NCBI RefSeq assembly: GCF_030504545.1
Contig: NZ_JAUKWP010000001.1
Span: forward strand, 107,254 to 171,253
Direction: 5' to 3'
DNA: 64,000 nt
Source: Lactobacillus sp. YT155
Lineage (GTDB): Bacteria > Bacillota > Bacilli > Lactobacillales > Lactobacillaceae
The translations under genes were made by a program, and so were the position numbers. Shown here in pieces: positions 29,801 through 40,065 of this stretch; positions within the stretch are counted from its first letter, which is position 1, and each line of letters starts with the position of its first letter. Under the pieces are notes generated by a model. That model was not told the DNA's origin. It saw only the letters and a list, made by a program, of their open reading frames with translations, and ran no database searches.

Positions 29801-31579
29801 AGTTGACTGGCTAGGTGCATAGTAGACAGTTCCAGCATCCTGTTCAATAACTGTTGGAACAGTTTTTGATGGATTAGTTTCATCATCATAATATTTGGCT
29901 GCACCTGTTTGAACTGTATATTTTTGATTCTTTAGAATATTCGTCCCATCAGGCCATTTATTATTTCCCCAGTTTTTTGCAGAATAAGCTACTGCAATTC
30001 CATTTTTAGGATTTAAGTGCCCTTCAGTTATTCCATCTGCACCCATAGGAATAGTATGAATTTTATCAATATATTCATTGTCATTTAAGTCAGGTAACTG
30101 AGCATCAAAAGTTCCCATTCTTGGGAAATTTTCAACTGTGCGAGTTGTCTTTGTTAAAGCATTTTTGATTTCAAATTTAACTTTCCAATATGTTGGCAGT
30201 ACTGCTTTAGACTCAGTGAACCCTCTTACAGTGAATTTCTGATAATTAATTTTTGAAGAATCAGTATTTTTTTGATAAACAACAAAATTAGTATTCTTCA
30301 CATCTTTCGTACCAATGTTTTTGAATGTCCACTGATGAACATATGAAGTCCAACCAAAAGTACTAATACTTCCCGAGACACTTGCAGGATCAGCTAAATT
30401 CACAGTTGCAAGTCCAACTGAATCTGCAACTCGATGACTTGTAGTTCCTTGATATACCTTAAATTCTGATTGCTCCGTTTTTGTAAAATTCTTACTACTG
30501 GATACCGTTTTTTCTTCACCATTAGCCTTGGTGTAGATCATTCCACTTCCAATATGAAAACTGTCGCCTATCTTAAACGTATTCGGTAGTGTGAATTTTA
30601 ATTCTAAGTCTTTGAAATTTGTATTTACATCATTCGCATAATTCCAATTGTTGAAGGTGTTCGCATCATCAGTAATCGTTCGATAATATCTAGTATAGCC
30701 AGTTGGAATATTGTTATCATCGGCAGAAGTGAATCCTTGTGTGCTGTAATAGCCGTTAGCTCCTTCTATTACGGTACCAGTTGGTACTTCAATAAATAGC
30801 CGGTTATTCTTTGTACCATCTAATAAAGAAATGAGATTCTTGTTGTTATTATAGATAATCCTCATGCCAATTTTGCCATCAACATACTTATCATCAATAG
30901 GTGTTCCATAAATTTGGTAAGTATTCATGCCATCTACTGCAGTGGATTTAATCGTTTTTATAGCTGATTCACTAATGACACTTCCGTCATTTTTATCAAT
31001 TACGGTAGCTTTTAAGTTGTTCCAAATAATTTGTCCAGCTGGAATTTTGGCATTGTATTTGTCGTTAAATTTAAATCTTAAATTTAATGTTTCAACACCT
31101 AAGTTTGATTTCTTTAAATGAATAATTAGCTTTTGATTAGTTTCGTCATTTTCATATGAAGAGACAACTGAACTGGGCTCTAGTACACCCGGATCAATAA
31201 AACTAAAGATTGGATCGCTCATTGAAAAATTCTTGAAGACTGGATCTCCAGAATTAGGATTGAATCCATAAGGCACTTCAATTACGGTCTTATCTGAGAT
31301 TTCATGGTTAATAGCAACATTCAGTGAAACATTTACTTCCTTTGGACCTACATTGGTCACTGGATCCACATATGTTTGGAAGGTAGTCGGTGCATTTATA
31401 CCAACCTCCACAGGCTTTGTAGCTTTAGTCCCCTTATCTGATTTCATCAGACTTTTTTGGGCGTTCATTTCCAGCGCTTGGCTGTTAGAAATCGCTAAGA
31501 CTGGTTCAACCGCCACGGCAGCCAAAACAGATAGCACCATAATCAGGCTATTTGCGGAAATTCGCGCTCTTTTCTTCAT
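26873..31579 (-). CDS. Large LPXTG-anchored surface protein with Flg_new, Ig-like and MucBP modules
   Basis: 1568 residues. Signal peptide 1-30; a long N-terminal part (about 31-950) with DUF11-like strand-rich segments and no family I can name; four repeats of the InlB B / Flg_new type (about 960-1047, 1048-1126, 1127-1205, 1354-1432; motifs GYTFLGW, GYIFAGW, YTFVGW and VYAVWK); two bacterial Ig-like domains (1206-1281, 1282-1353); a MucBP domain (about 1433-1503); a Thr/Lys spacer; and the sortase signal LPRTG (1532-1536) with hydrophobic and basic tail. Probably a covalently attached adhesin binding mucin or other glycans (inference). Its RBS is CGGAGGAAAC. Single-gene transcript inserted between lysS and the rpo region. 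Confidence 0.9.
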   Translation of the reverse strand: MKKRARISANSLIMVLSVLAAVAVEPVLAISNSQALEMNAQKSLMKSDKGTKATKPVEVGINAPTTFQTYVDPVTNVGPKEVNVSLNVAINHEISDKTVIEVPYGFNPNSGDPVFKNFSMSDPIFSFIDPGVLEPSSVVSSYENDETNQKLIIHLKKSNLGVETLNLRFKFNDKYNAKIPAGQIIWNNLKATVIDKNDGSVISESAIKTIKSTAVDGMNTYQIYGTPIDDKYVDGKIGMRIIYNNNKNLISLLDGTKNNRLFIEVPTGTVIEGANGYYSTQGFTSADDNNIPTGYTRYYRTITDDANTFNNWNYANDVNTNFKDLELKFTLPNTFKIGDSFHIGSGMIYTKANGEEKTVSSSKNFTKTEQSEFKVYQGTTSHRVADSVGLATVNLADPASVSGSISTFGWTSYVHQWTFKNIGTKDVKNTNFVVYQKNTDSSKINYQKFTVRGFTESKAVLPTYWKVKFEIKNALTKTTRTVENFPRMGTFDAQLPDLNDNEYIDKIHTIPMGADGITEGHLNPKNGIAVAYSAKNWGNNKWPDGTNILKNQKYTVQTGAAKYYDDETNPSKTVPTVIEQDAGTVYYAPSQSTQARAQFVSSNAKDKKPGETVDYQIQGYNEVGAIGDWTNPEVVVAVPKVLELQNPSAYKDFVDEKNKHTYPGSVKVTLVSSDSNYNYYKFNANGVGYKNTSIISFSIPVQFKVKSGAPVATYPIKAVAASHNEPSFVQLSKATNNLANDIAQKMGYDNSKESSYSGYTTGNTAMNVANASKIDGSSAGRKGVSDAWSSLTNFAVDKGSSPQMKATIENTGNTIFGNVRLYDILPSISDGRGSTGQVAFAGLDSALTGAKVYYTTKPVSDLPKYDTDLQTWNAAKLSSYGFTTTKPTDVSTVTAVFIDFDATTIKPNESLDTVLNFLVPNANNQKAINQFQYSAKEVGSETTFNANSKLITFSTEVAQVNYEENLPGFLLEGVEHATNIPVSQGELLDVFGNGIIKLSTDVPTLPGYEFVKWVDKNDSSKSYQPGENVAFSNGINKIDLQAVWKAKSVNVTYDGGGYFGVIPSKTVKNYDIGDNVNLADVTKPTRIGYTFLGWNSSKAATTPDFNDGTRIDFLTDKTVYAVWKANQYTAVFDPNGGTGYMADQVRIYDVTENLSKNQYTREGYIFAGWALTPDGRAAFQDEDEVTNLATEEGEQFKFYAVWKKDLTEIKAKDSTIHVGDKWDPKDNFVSAKDQNGNEVTIDKVTLPLASAVDTTKAGKYEVTYSYNGVTAKAAVTVLPDLRTIEGEDFEYRLGETKPAVDDFKAKATDIDGKAIDVTADLSGVNFDKVGTYDVVLKTKDGQEKTVKVVVKDIDYTVSFDANGGEGTMADLSVVENAAVNLPENTFTNENYTFVGWSTTADGKVEFKDGQEISALTKKHGDTVTLYAIWEKTAAAPVTVEHVDEQGNKLAEDVVLKGFLGESFTTPDPLEIKGYTYKQGLIKTVMTGVFTSKAQTISFVYVKDPVAKDLTKPGTKTEVTTTTKTVKTSKKALPRTGDERILGNVFSILGVSLLSILGLARLNRRKENK

Positions 31580-31710
31580 ACCGTTTCCTCCGAGTGCATA
31601 AATATATAATTATGCCTAGTATAACAATAAAAAGTTAATCAAAAAAGGATTTTTTACGCTTCATTCCTAGCTAATTGTTGAATTTGAACGTCTTTTCAAC
31701 CAACGAAAAT

Positions 31711-31736
31711 AAAAAACACCTCACTTTGGAGGTGTT

Positions 31737-31738
<2 letters not shown>
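31711..31738 (-). terminator. Terminator of the lysS transcript
   Basis: CACCTC / GAGGTG hairpin with A and T tracts, overlapping the lysS stop codon. It ends the long pth-to-lysS gene run. Confidence 0.88.
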
Positions 31739-33263
<1,525 letters not shown>

Positions 33264-34259
33264 TTATTTATTTGTTACTTCTATTTTTTCAAGTTTCTCA
33301 ATAAAGTCATCTAAGATATCAAATACTTCTTTACGAGTATTTACTTTCATTACGGCAGCTCTGACACGAGCAGCACGTGGAATTCCTTTTAAGTAATAAG
33401 CAGCTTGTTGTCTAAATTCTGGAACCGCGACATACTCACCTTTTAAATCAATCAAACGGTCTAATTGAACTTTAGCTGTTTGAATTTTTTGTGATGGAGT
33501 TGGCTCAGGAATTAATTCACCTGTTTCTAGATAATGATTCATTGCTTCTAGGCGCCATAGGTTACCTAAAGCAGCCCGACCAACCATTACTGCATCAGCC
33601 CCAACTTCTTCAATCATAATTCTCGCATCTTCAGGAGTTTTGATATCACCATTTCCCATGAAAGGAATAGTTAGTTCCTGAGCAACATCATGTAAAATAT
33701 CCCAGTCTGCGTATCCAGTATACATTTGCTTACGAGTCCGACCATGCATAGCAAGCGCTGCAGCACCAGCTTCTTGGGCAGCCAAAGCATTCTCTACGGC
33801 AAAAATATGATCTTCATCCCAACCAGTTCTCATTTTAACAGTGACTGGTTTATCAACAGCAGATGTTACTGCATGCACCATTTCATATACTTTATTAGGA
33901 TCTAGCAACCAACGAGCACCGGCATCAGTTTTGACAATCTTATTAACTGGGCAACCCATATTGATGTCAATAATATCTGCTTCTGTATTTTCAGCAACAA
34001 AAGAAGCCGCTTCAACAAGCGTTTCTTTCGTGCCACCAAAAACTTGAATACTAACAGGATGTTCTTTAGGATCAACAAACAACATATTCAAAGTTTTCTT
34101 ATTACGATAGATAATGCCTCGATCACTGATCATTTCGCAAACAACTAATCCAGCCCCGAACTCGCGGGCGGTAAGGCGAAACGAAGCATTTGTAATTCCT
34201 GCCATTGGTGCAACAACCACTTGATTAGGGATTGTCACATCACCAATTTTCCATTCCAT
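33264..34259 (-). CDS. dusB: tRNA-dihydrouridine synthase DusB
   Basis: 331 residues. FMN enzyme that reduces specific uridines of tRNA to dihydrouridine. TIM-barrel start PNQVVVAPMAGITNASFR, catalytic Cys103 in INMGCPVNKIVK, and GRTRKQMYTGYADW plus GNGDI as in DusB. 331 residues is the family size. It lies between hslO (72 bases) and lysS (15 bases), the standard order in lactobacilli. Confidence 0.96.
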   Translation of the reverse strand: MEWKIGDVTIPNQVVVAPMAGITNASFRLTAREFGAGLVVCEMISDRGIIYRNKKTLNMLFVDPKEHPVSIQVFGGTKETLVEAASFVAENTEADIIDINMGCPVNKIVKTDAGARWLLDPNKVYEMVHAVTSAVDKPVTVKMRTGWDEDHIFAVENALAAQEAGAAALAMHGRTRKQMYTGYADWDILHDVAQELTIPFMGNGDIKTPEDARIMIEEVGADAVMVGRAALGNLWRLEAMNHYLETGELIPEPTPSQKIQTAKVQLDRLIDLKGEYVAVPEFRQQAAYYLKGIPRAARVRAAVMKVNTRKEVFDILDDFIEKLEKIEVTNK

Positions 34260-34331
34260 TTATCTAATATCTCCAAAGTTTTTTATCCGATTAATGATAG
34301 CAAAGAAATCAAGGCGTGACAAGATTGAGTT

Positions 34332-35201
34332 CTAGACTAATTCCTTTAATTCGTCAGTCGTGAACTGATATTTCTTACCACAGAACTTGCAGACCGCTTC
34401 TGCTCCTTGATCAGCATCAATAATTTCTTGTAAATCTTTTTTATCAATCGATGCTAAAGCATCTTTGAAACGATCCTTAGTGCAATCACATTTGAACTCT
34501 ACATCCATCGTTTCTAATACCTTGACGTTATCTTCATCAAATAAATCAAAAATAATTTGTTCGGGAGTTTTGCCTTCACGTAGAGATTTTGAAACCAGAG
34601 GCATGTCTTTTAGCTTTGCTTCTAAGTTAGTAATTGCATCTTCGTCTGCATCAGGTAAAGTCTGCACCAAGAATCCACCTGCAGCTTCAACACTCTCTTC
34701 TGGTTGTACAAAAACAGACAAGCCAATTGCCGAAGGAGTTTGCTCAGATTTAGCCATGTAGTAAGTGAAGTCTTCAGCAATTTCACCAGAAACTAGCCCT
34801 ACTTGACCAGTAAATGGCTCTTTAAGTCCTTGATCCTTGGTTACAGTCAAACTTCCTTTTGTTCCTAATGCCGCTGCCACATCAATTTTTCCTTGAGCAT
34901 TACTGTCTAAACTGACATGAGGATTATTAATATATCCTTTGACTGTTCCTTTAGAATTACCATCAGCAACCACACCACCAACTGGTCCATCACCGATTAA
35001 ACGCACGGTTAATTGATCATCGTTTTTTAATAATGCTGTTGAAATCAGAAGTGTTCCAATCAAAGTACGTCCCAACACTGCGGTTGAGTTTACCCACGTA
35101 TCGTGTTTGAGATGTGCTTCTTGAACTAATGCAGTTGCATCCACACAATAGACCCGGAAGTTATTATCTTTGGTTATTGCTTTGACTAAGTAATCTTTCA
35201 T
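34332..35201 (-). CDS. hslO: Redox-regulated chaperone Hsp33
   Basis: 289 residues from MKDYLVKAI, with GAAAGGAATAAC directly upstream; a start 15 bases further would lie in the ftsH terminator tail. Holdase activated by oxidation: the C-terminal zinc site has Cys238-x-Cys240 and Cys271-x-x-Cys274. N-terminal core with VRLIGDGPVGGVVADG is typical. The ribosome site abuts the T tract of the ftsH terminator, so hslO depends on readthrough or on a promoter inside ftsH. Confidence 0.96.
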   Translation of the reverse strand: MKDYLVKAITKDNNFRVYCVDATALVQEAHLKHDTWVNSTAVLGRTLIGTLLISTALLKNDDQLTVRLIGDGPVGGVVADGNSKGTVKGYINNPHVSLDSNAQGKIDVAAALGTKGSLTVTKDQGLKEPFTGQVGLVSGEIAEDFTYYMAKSEQTPSAIGLSVFVQPEESVEAAGGFLVQTLPDADEDAITNLEAKLKDMPLVSKSLREGKTPEQIIFDLFDEDNVKVLETMDVEFKCDCTKDRFKDALASIDKKDLQEIIDADQGAEAVCKFCGKKYQFTTDELKELV

Positions 35202-35216
35202 TGTTATTCCTTTCAT

Positions 35217-35239
35217 AAAAAAAGACCCCCAAAGGAGTC
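35217..35239 (-). terminator. Terminator after ftsH
   Basis: GACTCC / GGGGTC arms (one G-U) and seven T on the minus strand, six bases after the ftsH stop. The hslO ribosome site starts directly after the T tract. Confidence 0.7.
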
Positions 35240-35244
35240 AATTC

Positions 35245-37392
35245 TTACTCGTCATCTTTAGTATCAGATTTTGGAGTTTCTTGATCAGTAGCTTCTTTTT
35301 TTGAACCTTCTTCGGATGGAGTATCGTTTTTAGCGTGATCTTCTTGATCAGTCTTTTTCTCGATAGTTCCTTCTTCAGTTTGTTTTTGAGCATCTTTTCT
35401 TTCTAATGCAGCTTTAGCTTCATCAAAAGTTGCTGCTGTTTCGCTTGGGAATTCATCAGTTTCTTTTTCTGGCATCTTACCATTATTAAAGAGACTAAGA
35501 ATTTCAGCTTCATTAAGAGTTTCATACTTCAATAAAGCATCAGCGATTGCTTTGTGTTGTTCACGATGTGATTCGAGAATTTCACGAGCACGTTTGTGCT
35601 GGATATCGATAATATCTCTAATTTCGTTATCGATTTCTTTAGCAGTTTGTTGTGAATATAGCGGTTGACCATATCCTCGTTGACTTTCTTTTTCAAGCAT
35701 AACTGTACCGAGTTTTTCAGACATTCCATATTCGGTAACCATTTCGCGAGCAATGGCAGTTGCTTGTTCAAAGTCATTAGAAGCTCCAGATGACAATTCA
35801 TTAAAGATCATTTCTTCGGCAGTTCTACCACCTAATAATCCAGCAATTTGTTCATCTAGTTCCTTCTTGGTTGCTAGGAATTGATCGTCTTTTGGAAGCA
35901 TAATTGCATATCCGCCAGCACGTCCACGAGGCACGATTGTAACTTTACGTACAATACGTGAGTCGCTTAATACCAAACCAATCAAAGCATGACCAGCTTC
36001 GTGGTATGCAACAACATTACGTTCTTTGTCATTGATAGTTTTATCCTTCTTAGCAGGTCCAGCAATAACACGATCAGTTGCTTCATCAATATCCTTGTTA
36101 TCAATCTTTGTCTTACCACGTCTAGCAGCAACTAGAGCAGCTTCGTTAAGTAAGTTTTCAAGATCGGCACCAACGAAACCTGGAGTTGTTTGAGCAACAA
36201 CTTTCAAGTCAACATCGTCAGCCAATGGTTTGTTCTTAGAATGAACTTTCAAGATGGCTTCACGGCCCTTAACATCAGGACGACCAACCAGCACTTTACG
36301 ATCAAAACGACCAGCACGAAGTAAGGCTGGATCTAAGACATCAGAACGGTTAGTAGCTGCAATGACAATTACACCTTCACTACCAGTAAATCCATCCATT
36401 TCAACAAGTAATTGGTTAAGGGTTTGTTCACGTTCATCGTTTCCACCACCCATACCGTTACCACGTTGACGAGCTACGGCATCAATTTCATCAATAAAGA
36501 TGATTGATGGAGAGTTCTTCTTAGCGGTTTCGAATAAGTCACGAACACGACTAGCACCGACACCAACGAACATTTCCACAAAGTCTGAACCAGAAATTGA
36601 GAAGAAAGGAACGCTAGCTTCACCAGCAACAGCTTTAGCAAGTAAAGTCTTACCAGTACCAGGAGGTCCCTCTAACAAGACACCGGCTGGTATTCGAGCA
36701 CCCAGAGAAATGTACTTACTTGGGTCTTTCAAGAACTCAACAACTTCAACAAGTTCTTGCTTCTCTTCTTCTGCACCAGCAACATCAGAGAAACGAACCC
36801 GATTCTTCTTAGGATCTTCTGGTTTAACTTGGGTCTTACCAAAGTTCATCATTCTGCCGGCTCCGCCACCTTGGCCACCACCAGATTGACTCATCATCAT
36901 GTACAAGAAGAAGAACACGATAATAGTAGGTACAATTAACAAGGCAATGTTAAGCCATGCACCAGTTTGTGATTCTTCTTGTGCCTTTACTTTAACGTTA
37001 TTTTTGACAGCTAAATCATTAATTGTCTTTAAGGTTGCATCATTAGGAAGCACCGTTGTAGTAAAGCGGGTTGCTTCAGATTGAGATGATTTAGACGAAC
37101 CATTCAATAAATCTAAAACGGAATTTGGAGCTTTTTGACTCTTTTTATCTTTTTTATCAGTTTTCTTATTCTTAAATTCACCAGACACATGATAAGTTCC
37201 ATTTGCTGGTTGCATTGAAAAATCTTTAACTTTGTTTTTTTGTAATTTGGAAATGAACTCTGTAGAGCTAACAACTTTAGTTTGTGAACCGCCACGATTA
37301 CCGACAGCCCAACTCATTCCTAATACCAAAACAACAAAAATTAAAATGTAAAATAGGCTGTTATTTAATAGCCGATTTCTGTTGTTCTTCAA
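35245..37392 (-). CDS. ftsH: ATP-dependent zinc metalloprotease FtsH
   Basis: 715 residues with a TTG start; TTAGGAGGC lies seven bases upstream. The ATG 45 bases further up has no ribosome site and sits in AT-rich likely promoter sequence. Membrane-anchored AAA protease for quality control of membrane and regulatory proteins. Two membrane helices flank an extracytoplasmic domain (about 12-30 and 145-168). Walker A GPPGTGKT 242-249, SRH region and zinc motif HEAGH 464-468. The C-terminal tail (about 640-715) is long, acidic and lysine-rich with repeats of EE and TD. Follows hpt. Confidence 0.97.
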   Translation of the reverse strand: MKNNRNRLLNNSLFYILIFVVLVLGMSWAVGNRGGSQTKVVSSTEFISKLQKNKVKDFSMQPANGTYHVSGEFKNKKTDKKDKKSQKAPNSVLDLLNGSSKSSQSEATRFTTTVLPNDATLKTINDLAVKNNVKVKAQEESQTGAWLNIALLIVPTIIVFFFLYMMMSQSGGGQGGGAGRMMNFGKTQVKPEDPKKNRVRFSDVAGAEEEKQELVEVVEFLKDPSKYISLGARIPAGVLLEGPPGTGKTLLAKAVAGEASVPFFSISGSDFVEMFVGVGASRVRDLFETAKKNSPSIIFIDEIDAVARQRGNGMGGGNDEREQTLNQLLVEMDGFTGSEGVIVIAATNRSDVLDPALLRAGRFDRKVLVGRPDVKGREAILKVHSKNKPLADDVDLKVVAQTTPGFVGADLENLLNEAALVAARRGKTKIDNKDIDEATDRVIAGPAKKDKTINDKERNVVAYHEAGHALIGLVLSDSRIVRKVTIVPRGRAGGYAIMLPKDDQFLATKKELDEQIAGLLGGRTAEEMIFNELSSGASNDFEQATAIAREMVTEYGMSEKLGTVMLEKESQRGYGQPLYSQQTAKEIDNEIRDIIDIQHKRAREILESHREQHKAIADALLKYETLNEAEILSLFNNGKMPEKETDEFPSETAATFDEAKAALERKDAQKQTEEGTIEKKTDQEDHAKNDTPSEEGSKKEATDQETPKSDTKDDE

Positions 37393-37467
37393 AATGTTGC
37401 CTCCTAAATTTTTATAATCAAAATAGTACCATAACAATATAAATTTAGCTATTTATATACTATTGAA

Positions 37468-38013
37468 CTAATTTTGATAAACCTCAGGTTTCAAAACACC
37501 AATATATGGTAAATTACGATATTTCTCAGCGAAATCCAAACCATATCCTACAACGAATTCGTTCGGTACGGTTGTCCCCACGTAATCACTCTTAATGTTA
37601 ACTTGACGATTTTCTTCTTTATCTAACAATGTACAAATTCTCACTGACTTAGCTTGACGAGTTTTGAATAATTCAATTAAATACTTCAAAGTCAAACCAG
37701 TATCAATGATGTCCTCAATGAAGACTACGTCACGACCAGCGACCGATACATCCAAGTCCTTCAAGATTTTGACATCCCCTGAAGAAGTCATTTCATCACC
37801 ATAACTAGAAACATCCATAAATTCAATTTCTACCGGTGAATCCATCTTTCTCACTAGATCCGTTAAAAATAGTACAGCTCCTTTTAACACGCAAACAAAA
37901 ATTGGATTTTTTTCAGCGTAGTCGGTACTCAATTCCTTGGCTAGTCGGGTATTAATTGCTTCTAGTTGTTCTTCACTAATTAAAACTTTCTCAATATCAT
38001 CACTTAGTTTCAT
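37468..38013 (-). CDS. hpt: Hypoxanthine phosphoribosyltransferase
   Basis: 181 residues. Purine salvage enzyme joining hypoxanthine or guanine to PRPP. The PRPP loop [15 protein letters not shown] is at 96-110, with the flexible-loop [11 protein letters not shown] at 69-79. The start overlaps the tilS end by 14 bases, so translation is coupled; tilS-hpt-ftsH is the usual order in Firmicutes. Confidence 0.97.
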   Translation of the reverse strand: MKLSDDIEKVLISEEQLEAINTRLAKELSTDYAEKNPIFVCVLKGAVLFLTDLVRKMDSPVEIEFMDVSSYGDEMTSSGDVKILKDLDVSVAGRDVVFIEDIIDTGLTLKYLIELFKTRQAKSVRICTLLDKEENRQVNIKSDYVGTTVPNEFVVGYGLDFAEKYRNLPYIGVLKPEVYQN

Positions 38014-39352
38014 TGAGATCTCCTTTTATTTGTAGATAAAAATTTTGTTTATTGCCCTTTTCGTAATTCGAAATATTATATATTCCGTCTACCCATACAA
38101 TTTTATCATCAAATGTCAGAATCAAGGCTTTTTCTTTTTGTTTTTTTGATAATTTTAAGTCAATCATTCTTTTTTTTAATTTTTGATGCTTATTATCGTT
38201 TAAAGTAAGCACATCTCCAGGTTGTCTGGTTCTCAAAACAATTTTTTTAGGAACCTGGTCCACGGTGATTTTAATTGAATTACTGACTTTAAATTCATCA
38301 GTTAACATTGCTGTTTGAACATTGTTGTTCAATTTAGCTCGTTTATTCATTTTCAAAGCAGTATTAATAGGAGGAAAAGTTTGTTTTTCTTCCAAATAAA
38401 ACTGGTCATGGTCTTTTACAAAAACAAGGTTATCATCTAAATCTACTTCTAGATTAGGTTTACTTGATTTTACACAATCACTAATTTGTTCAATTTGCCG
38501 ATCATTTAATGAAAACAACTGTTTCTTTTTCTTATACAAATTCCAAAATAGGATATTCTCTTGGTAACTAAGTGTTTTTAAGTTTTTTAGAGTTCCTGAA
38601 TGTAAGTCTTTAGTCAGATCATTTAAGAAAATCGGTTGAAAATATTTTTCAACTACCAAGTTACTTGTTTGCAATTGATTGGCAAATTCGTTGAAATGCT
38701 CTAATAATTTAGAATTTTCTTTCTTTAAAACAGGTAATACTTGATTTCGCAATCGATTACGAACTGTAAAGTTTTCTGAATTTGTTTCGTCTTCAAAGTA
38801 AGTTAATTTTTGATTTTTGGCGTAGTTAATTAATTCTTGCTTAGAAAATTTTAGCAATGGTCTTAACAAGTTATTCTGTTTCAAATTTCGAATTGGCAAC
38901 ATTCCTTGAACTTCCGCAATATTGCCACTACGAATTAACTTCATCAAAATTGTTTCTGCTTGATCATCACTATGATGAGCTAAGACTAGATTGTTAATTT
39001 CTCGATCTTGTAATGTCTCAAGGAATTTTTGGTAACGAAAATTGCGGGCAGCATTCTCATTACTCCCCGATTGTTTCTTATCTTCAGTTTTCCAATTATA
39101 AATATGTAATTTGATATTTTTTTGTTCACAAAGTTCTTGTAAGTAATCCACTTCACTTTGACTTTGCTCACGAAGTTGGTGATTAATTGTCACTACTTCG
39201 AATTCAAACATAAACTCACGTTGCAGTTGTTCAAATAAATCTAACAACACCATTGAATCCACACCGCCAGAAATAGCCAAGAGATATTTATTCCCAGTGA
39301 TAGTTTCATTCAAATTGATTAATTCTTTTTTAAACTGATTGTATAAATCCAC
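38000..39352 (-). CDS. tilS: tRNA(Ile)-lysidine synthase
   Basis: 450 residues. Modifies C34 of the minor tRNA-Ile (CAU) to lysidine so that it reads AUA. PP-loop SGGVDS at 28-33, N-terminal ATPase domain, middle domain and a C-terminal lysidine-TilS_C part ([10 protein letters not shown], with [20 protein letters not shown]). GTG start with TTGGAGAAC. In many relatives an S1-domain gene (yabR) lies between divIC and tilS; here only 35 bases separate them. Overlaps hpt. Confidence 0.95.
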   Translation of the reverse strand: MDLYNQFKKELINLNETITGNKYLLAISGGVDSMVLLDLFEQLQREFMFEFEVVTINHQLREQSQSEVDYLQELCEQKNIKLHIYNWKTEDKKQSGSNENAARNFRYQKFLETLQDREINNLVLAHHSDDQAETILMKLIRSGNIAEVQGMLPIRNLKQNNLLRPLLKFSKQELINYAKNQKLTYFEDETNSENFTVRNRLRNQVLPVLKKENSKLLEHFNEFANQLQTSNLVVEKYFQPIFLNDLTKDLHSGTLKNLKTLSYQENILFWNLYKKKKQLFSLNDRQIEQISDCVKSSKPNLEVDLDDNLVFVKDHDQFYLEEKQTFPPINTALKMNKRAKLNNNVQTAMLTDEFKVSNSIKITVDQVPKKIVLRTRQPGDVLTLNDNKHQKLKKRMIDLKLSKKQKEKALILTFDDKIVWVDGIYNISNYEKGNKQNFYLQIKGDLNETK

Positions 39353-39387
39353 AGTTGTTCTCCAATAAAAGTGCCATCATGATGATT

Positions 39388-39780
39388 TTACTTACTATCT
39401 GATTCGATATTATCCCCACCAGGGATGGAGTAAATCTGTTCGCCATCCTTGGAATAGTAGTATTTCGAACGAATGATTTTTTGAATATAATCATCGTCTT
39501 GTAATTGCTTAGCTTTAATCTTAAGTTCTTCGTTTTCTTTCTTTTGTTTCTTTAATTTATCTTGAGTGGTAATAATCGTATTATTAATTTCATTTTGAGC
39601 CAATTTTGCCCGAATGATTTGATAGCCAAAAAAGAGTACCACAAGAGAAATCACCGTAGTAATTGCGATGACTCGACGTTTGTGTACCGTTTGAACATAT
39701 GTTAAAGGCTTTTTATCTTGTTTTTTTGTACGACTTCTAAGTGAAACAATCTTCTTAGAATTATCGTTACCTTTCTTCAT
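39388..39780 (-). CDS. divIC: Septum formation initiator DivIC (FtsB/DivIC family)
   Basis: 130 residues. Bitopic divisome protein. A basic cytoplasmic N-terminus (1-37) is followed by one membrane helix (about 38-58) and an extracytoplasmic coiled coil (about 60-95; TTQDKLKKQKKENEELKIKA) and a short IIRSKYYYSKDGE motif typical of DivIC. It sits between rqcP (45 bases upstream) and tilS as in other Firmicutes. Confidence 0.92.
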   Translation of the reverse strand: MKKGNDNSKKIVSLRSRTKKQDKKPLTYVQTVHKRRVIAITTVISLVVLFFGYQIIRAKLAQNEINNTIITTQDKLKKQKKENEELKIKAKQLQDDDYIQKIIRSKYYYSKDGEQIYSIPGGDNIESDSK

Positions 39781-39825
39781 AATTATTCACTTTCTTAACT
39801 TAATTCATCACCACAGTATAGCAAA

Positions 39826-40065
39826 TTATAACTGGCGATACATCAACTCAGCGTCATTTTTCTTGGTAGAATCTTGAATACTTAACACTTCAAAGACACT
39901 GTCGTTAGTAGCAAAATGAATTGTCACTTTGTCACCAACCACTACATTTGAAGAAGATTTTGCCACTCGACCATTGATTTCAATTTTTCCTTGATCGGCA
40001 ACGTCTTTGGCAATTGTTCTTCTTTTGATAATCCGACTTGTTTTTAAAAATTTGTCTAATCTCAT
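39826..40065 (-). CDS. rqcP: S4-domain RNA-binding protein RqcP (YabO)
   Basis: 79 residues, essentially a single S4 domain (MRLDKFLKTSRIIKRRTIA, GKIEINGRVAK). B. subtilis RqcP works with RqcH in ribosome quality control, adding alanine tails to stalled nascent chains on 50S subunits. Its ATG overlaps the stop of the flippase gene (ATGA), so the two are translationally coupled. Confidence 0.93.
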   Translation of the reverse strand: MRLDKFLKTSRIIKRRTIAKDVADQGKIEINGRVAKSSSNVVVGDKVTIHFATNDSVFEVLSIQDSTKKNDAELMYRQL

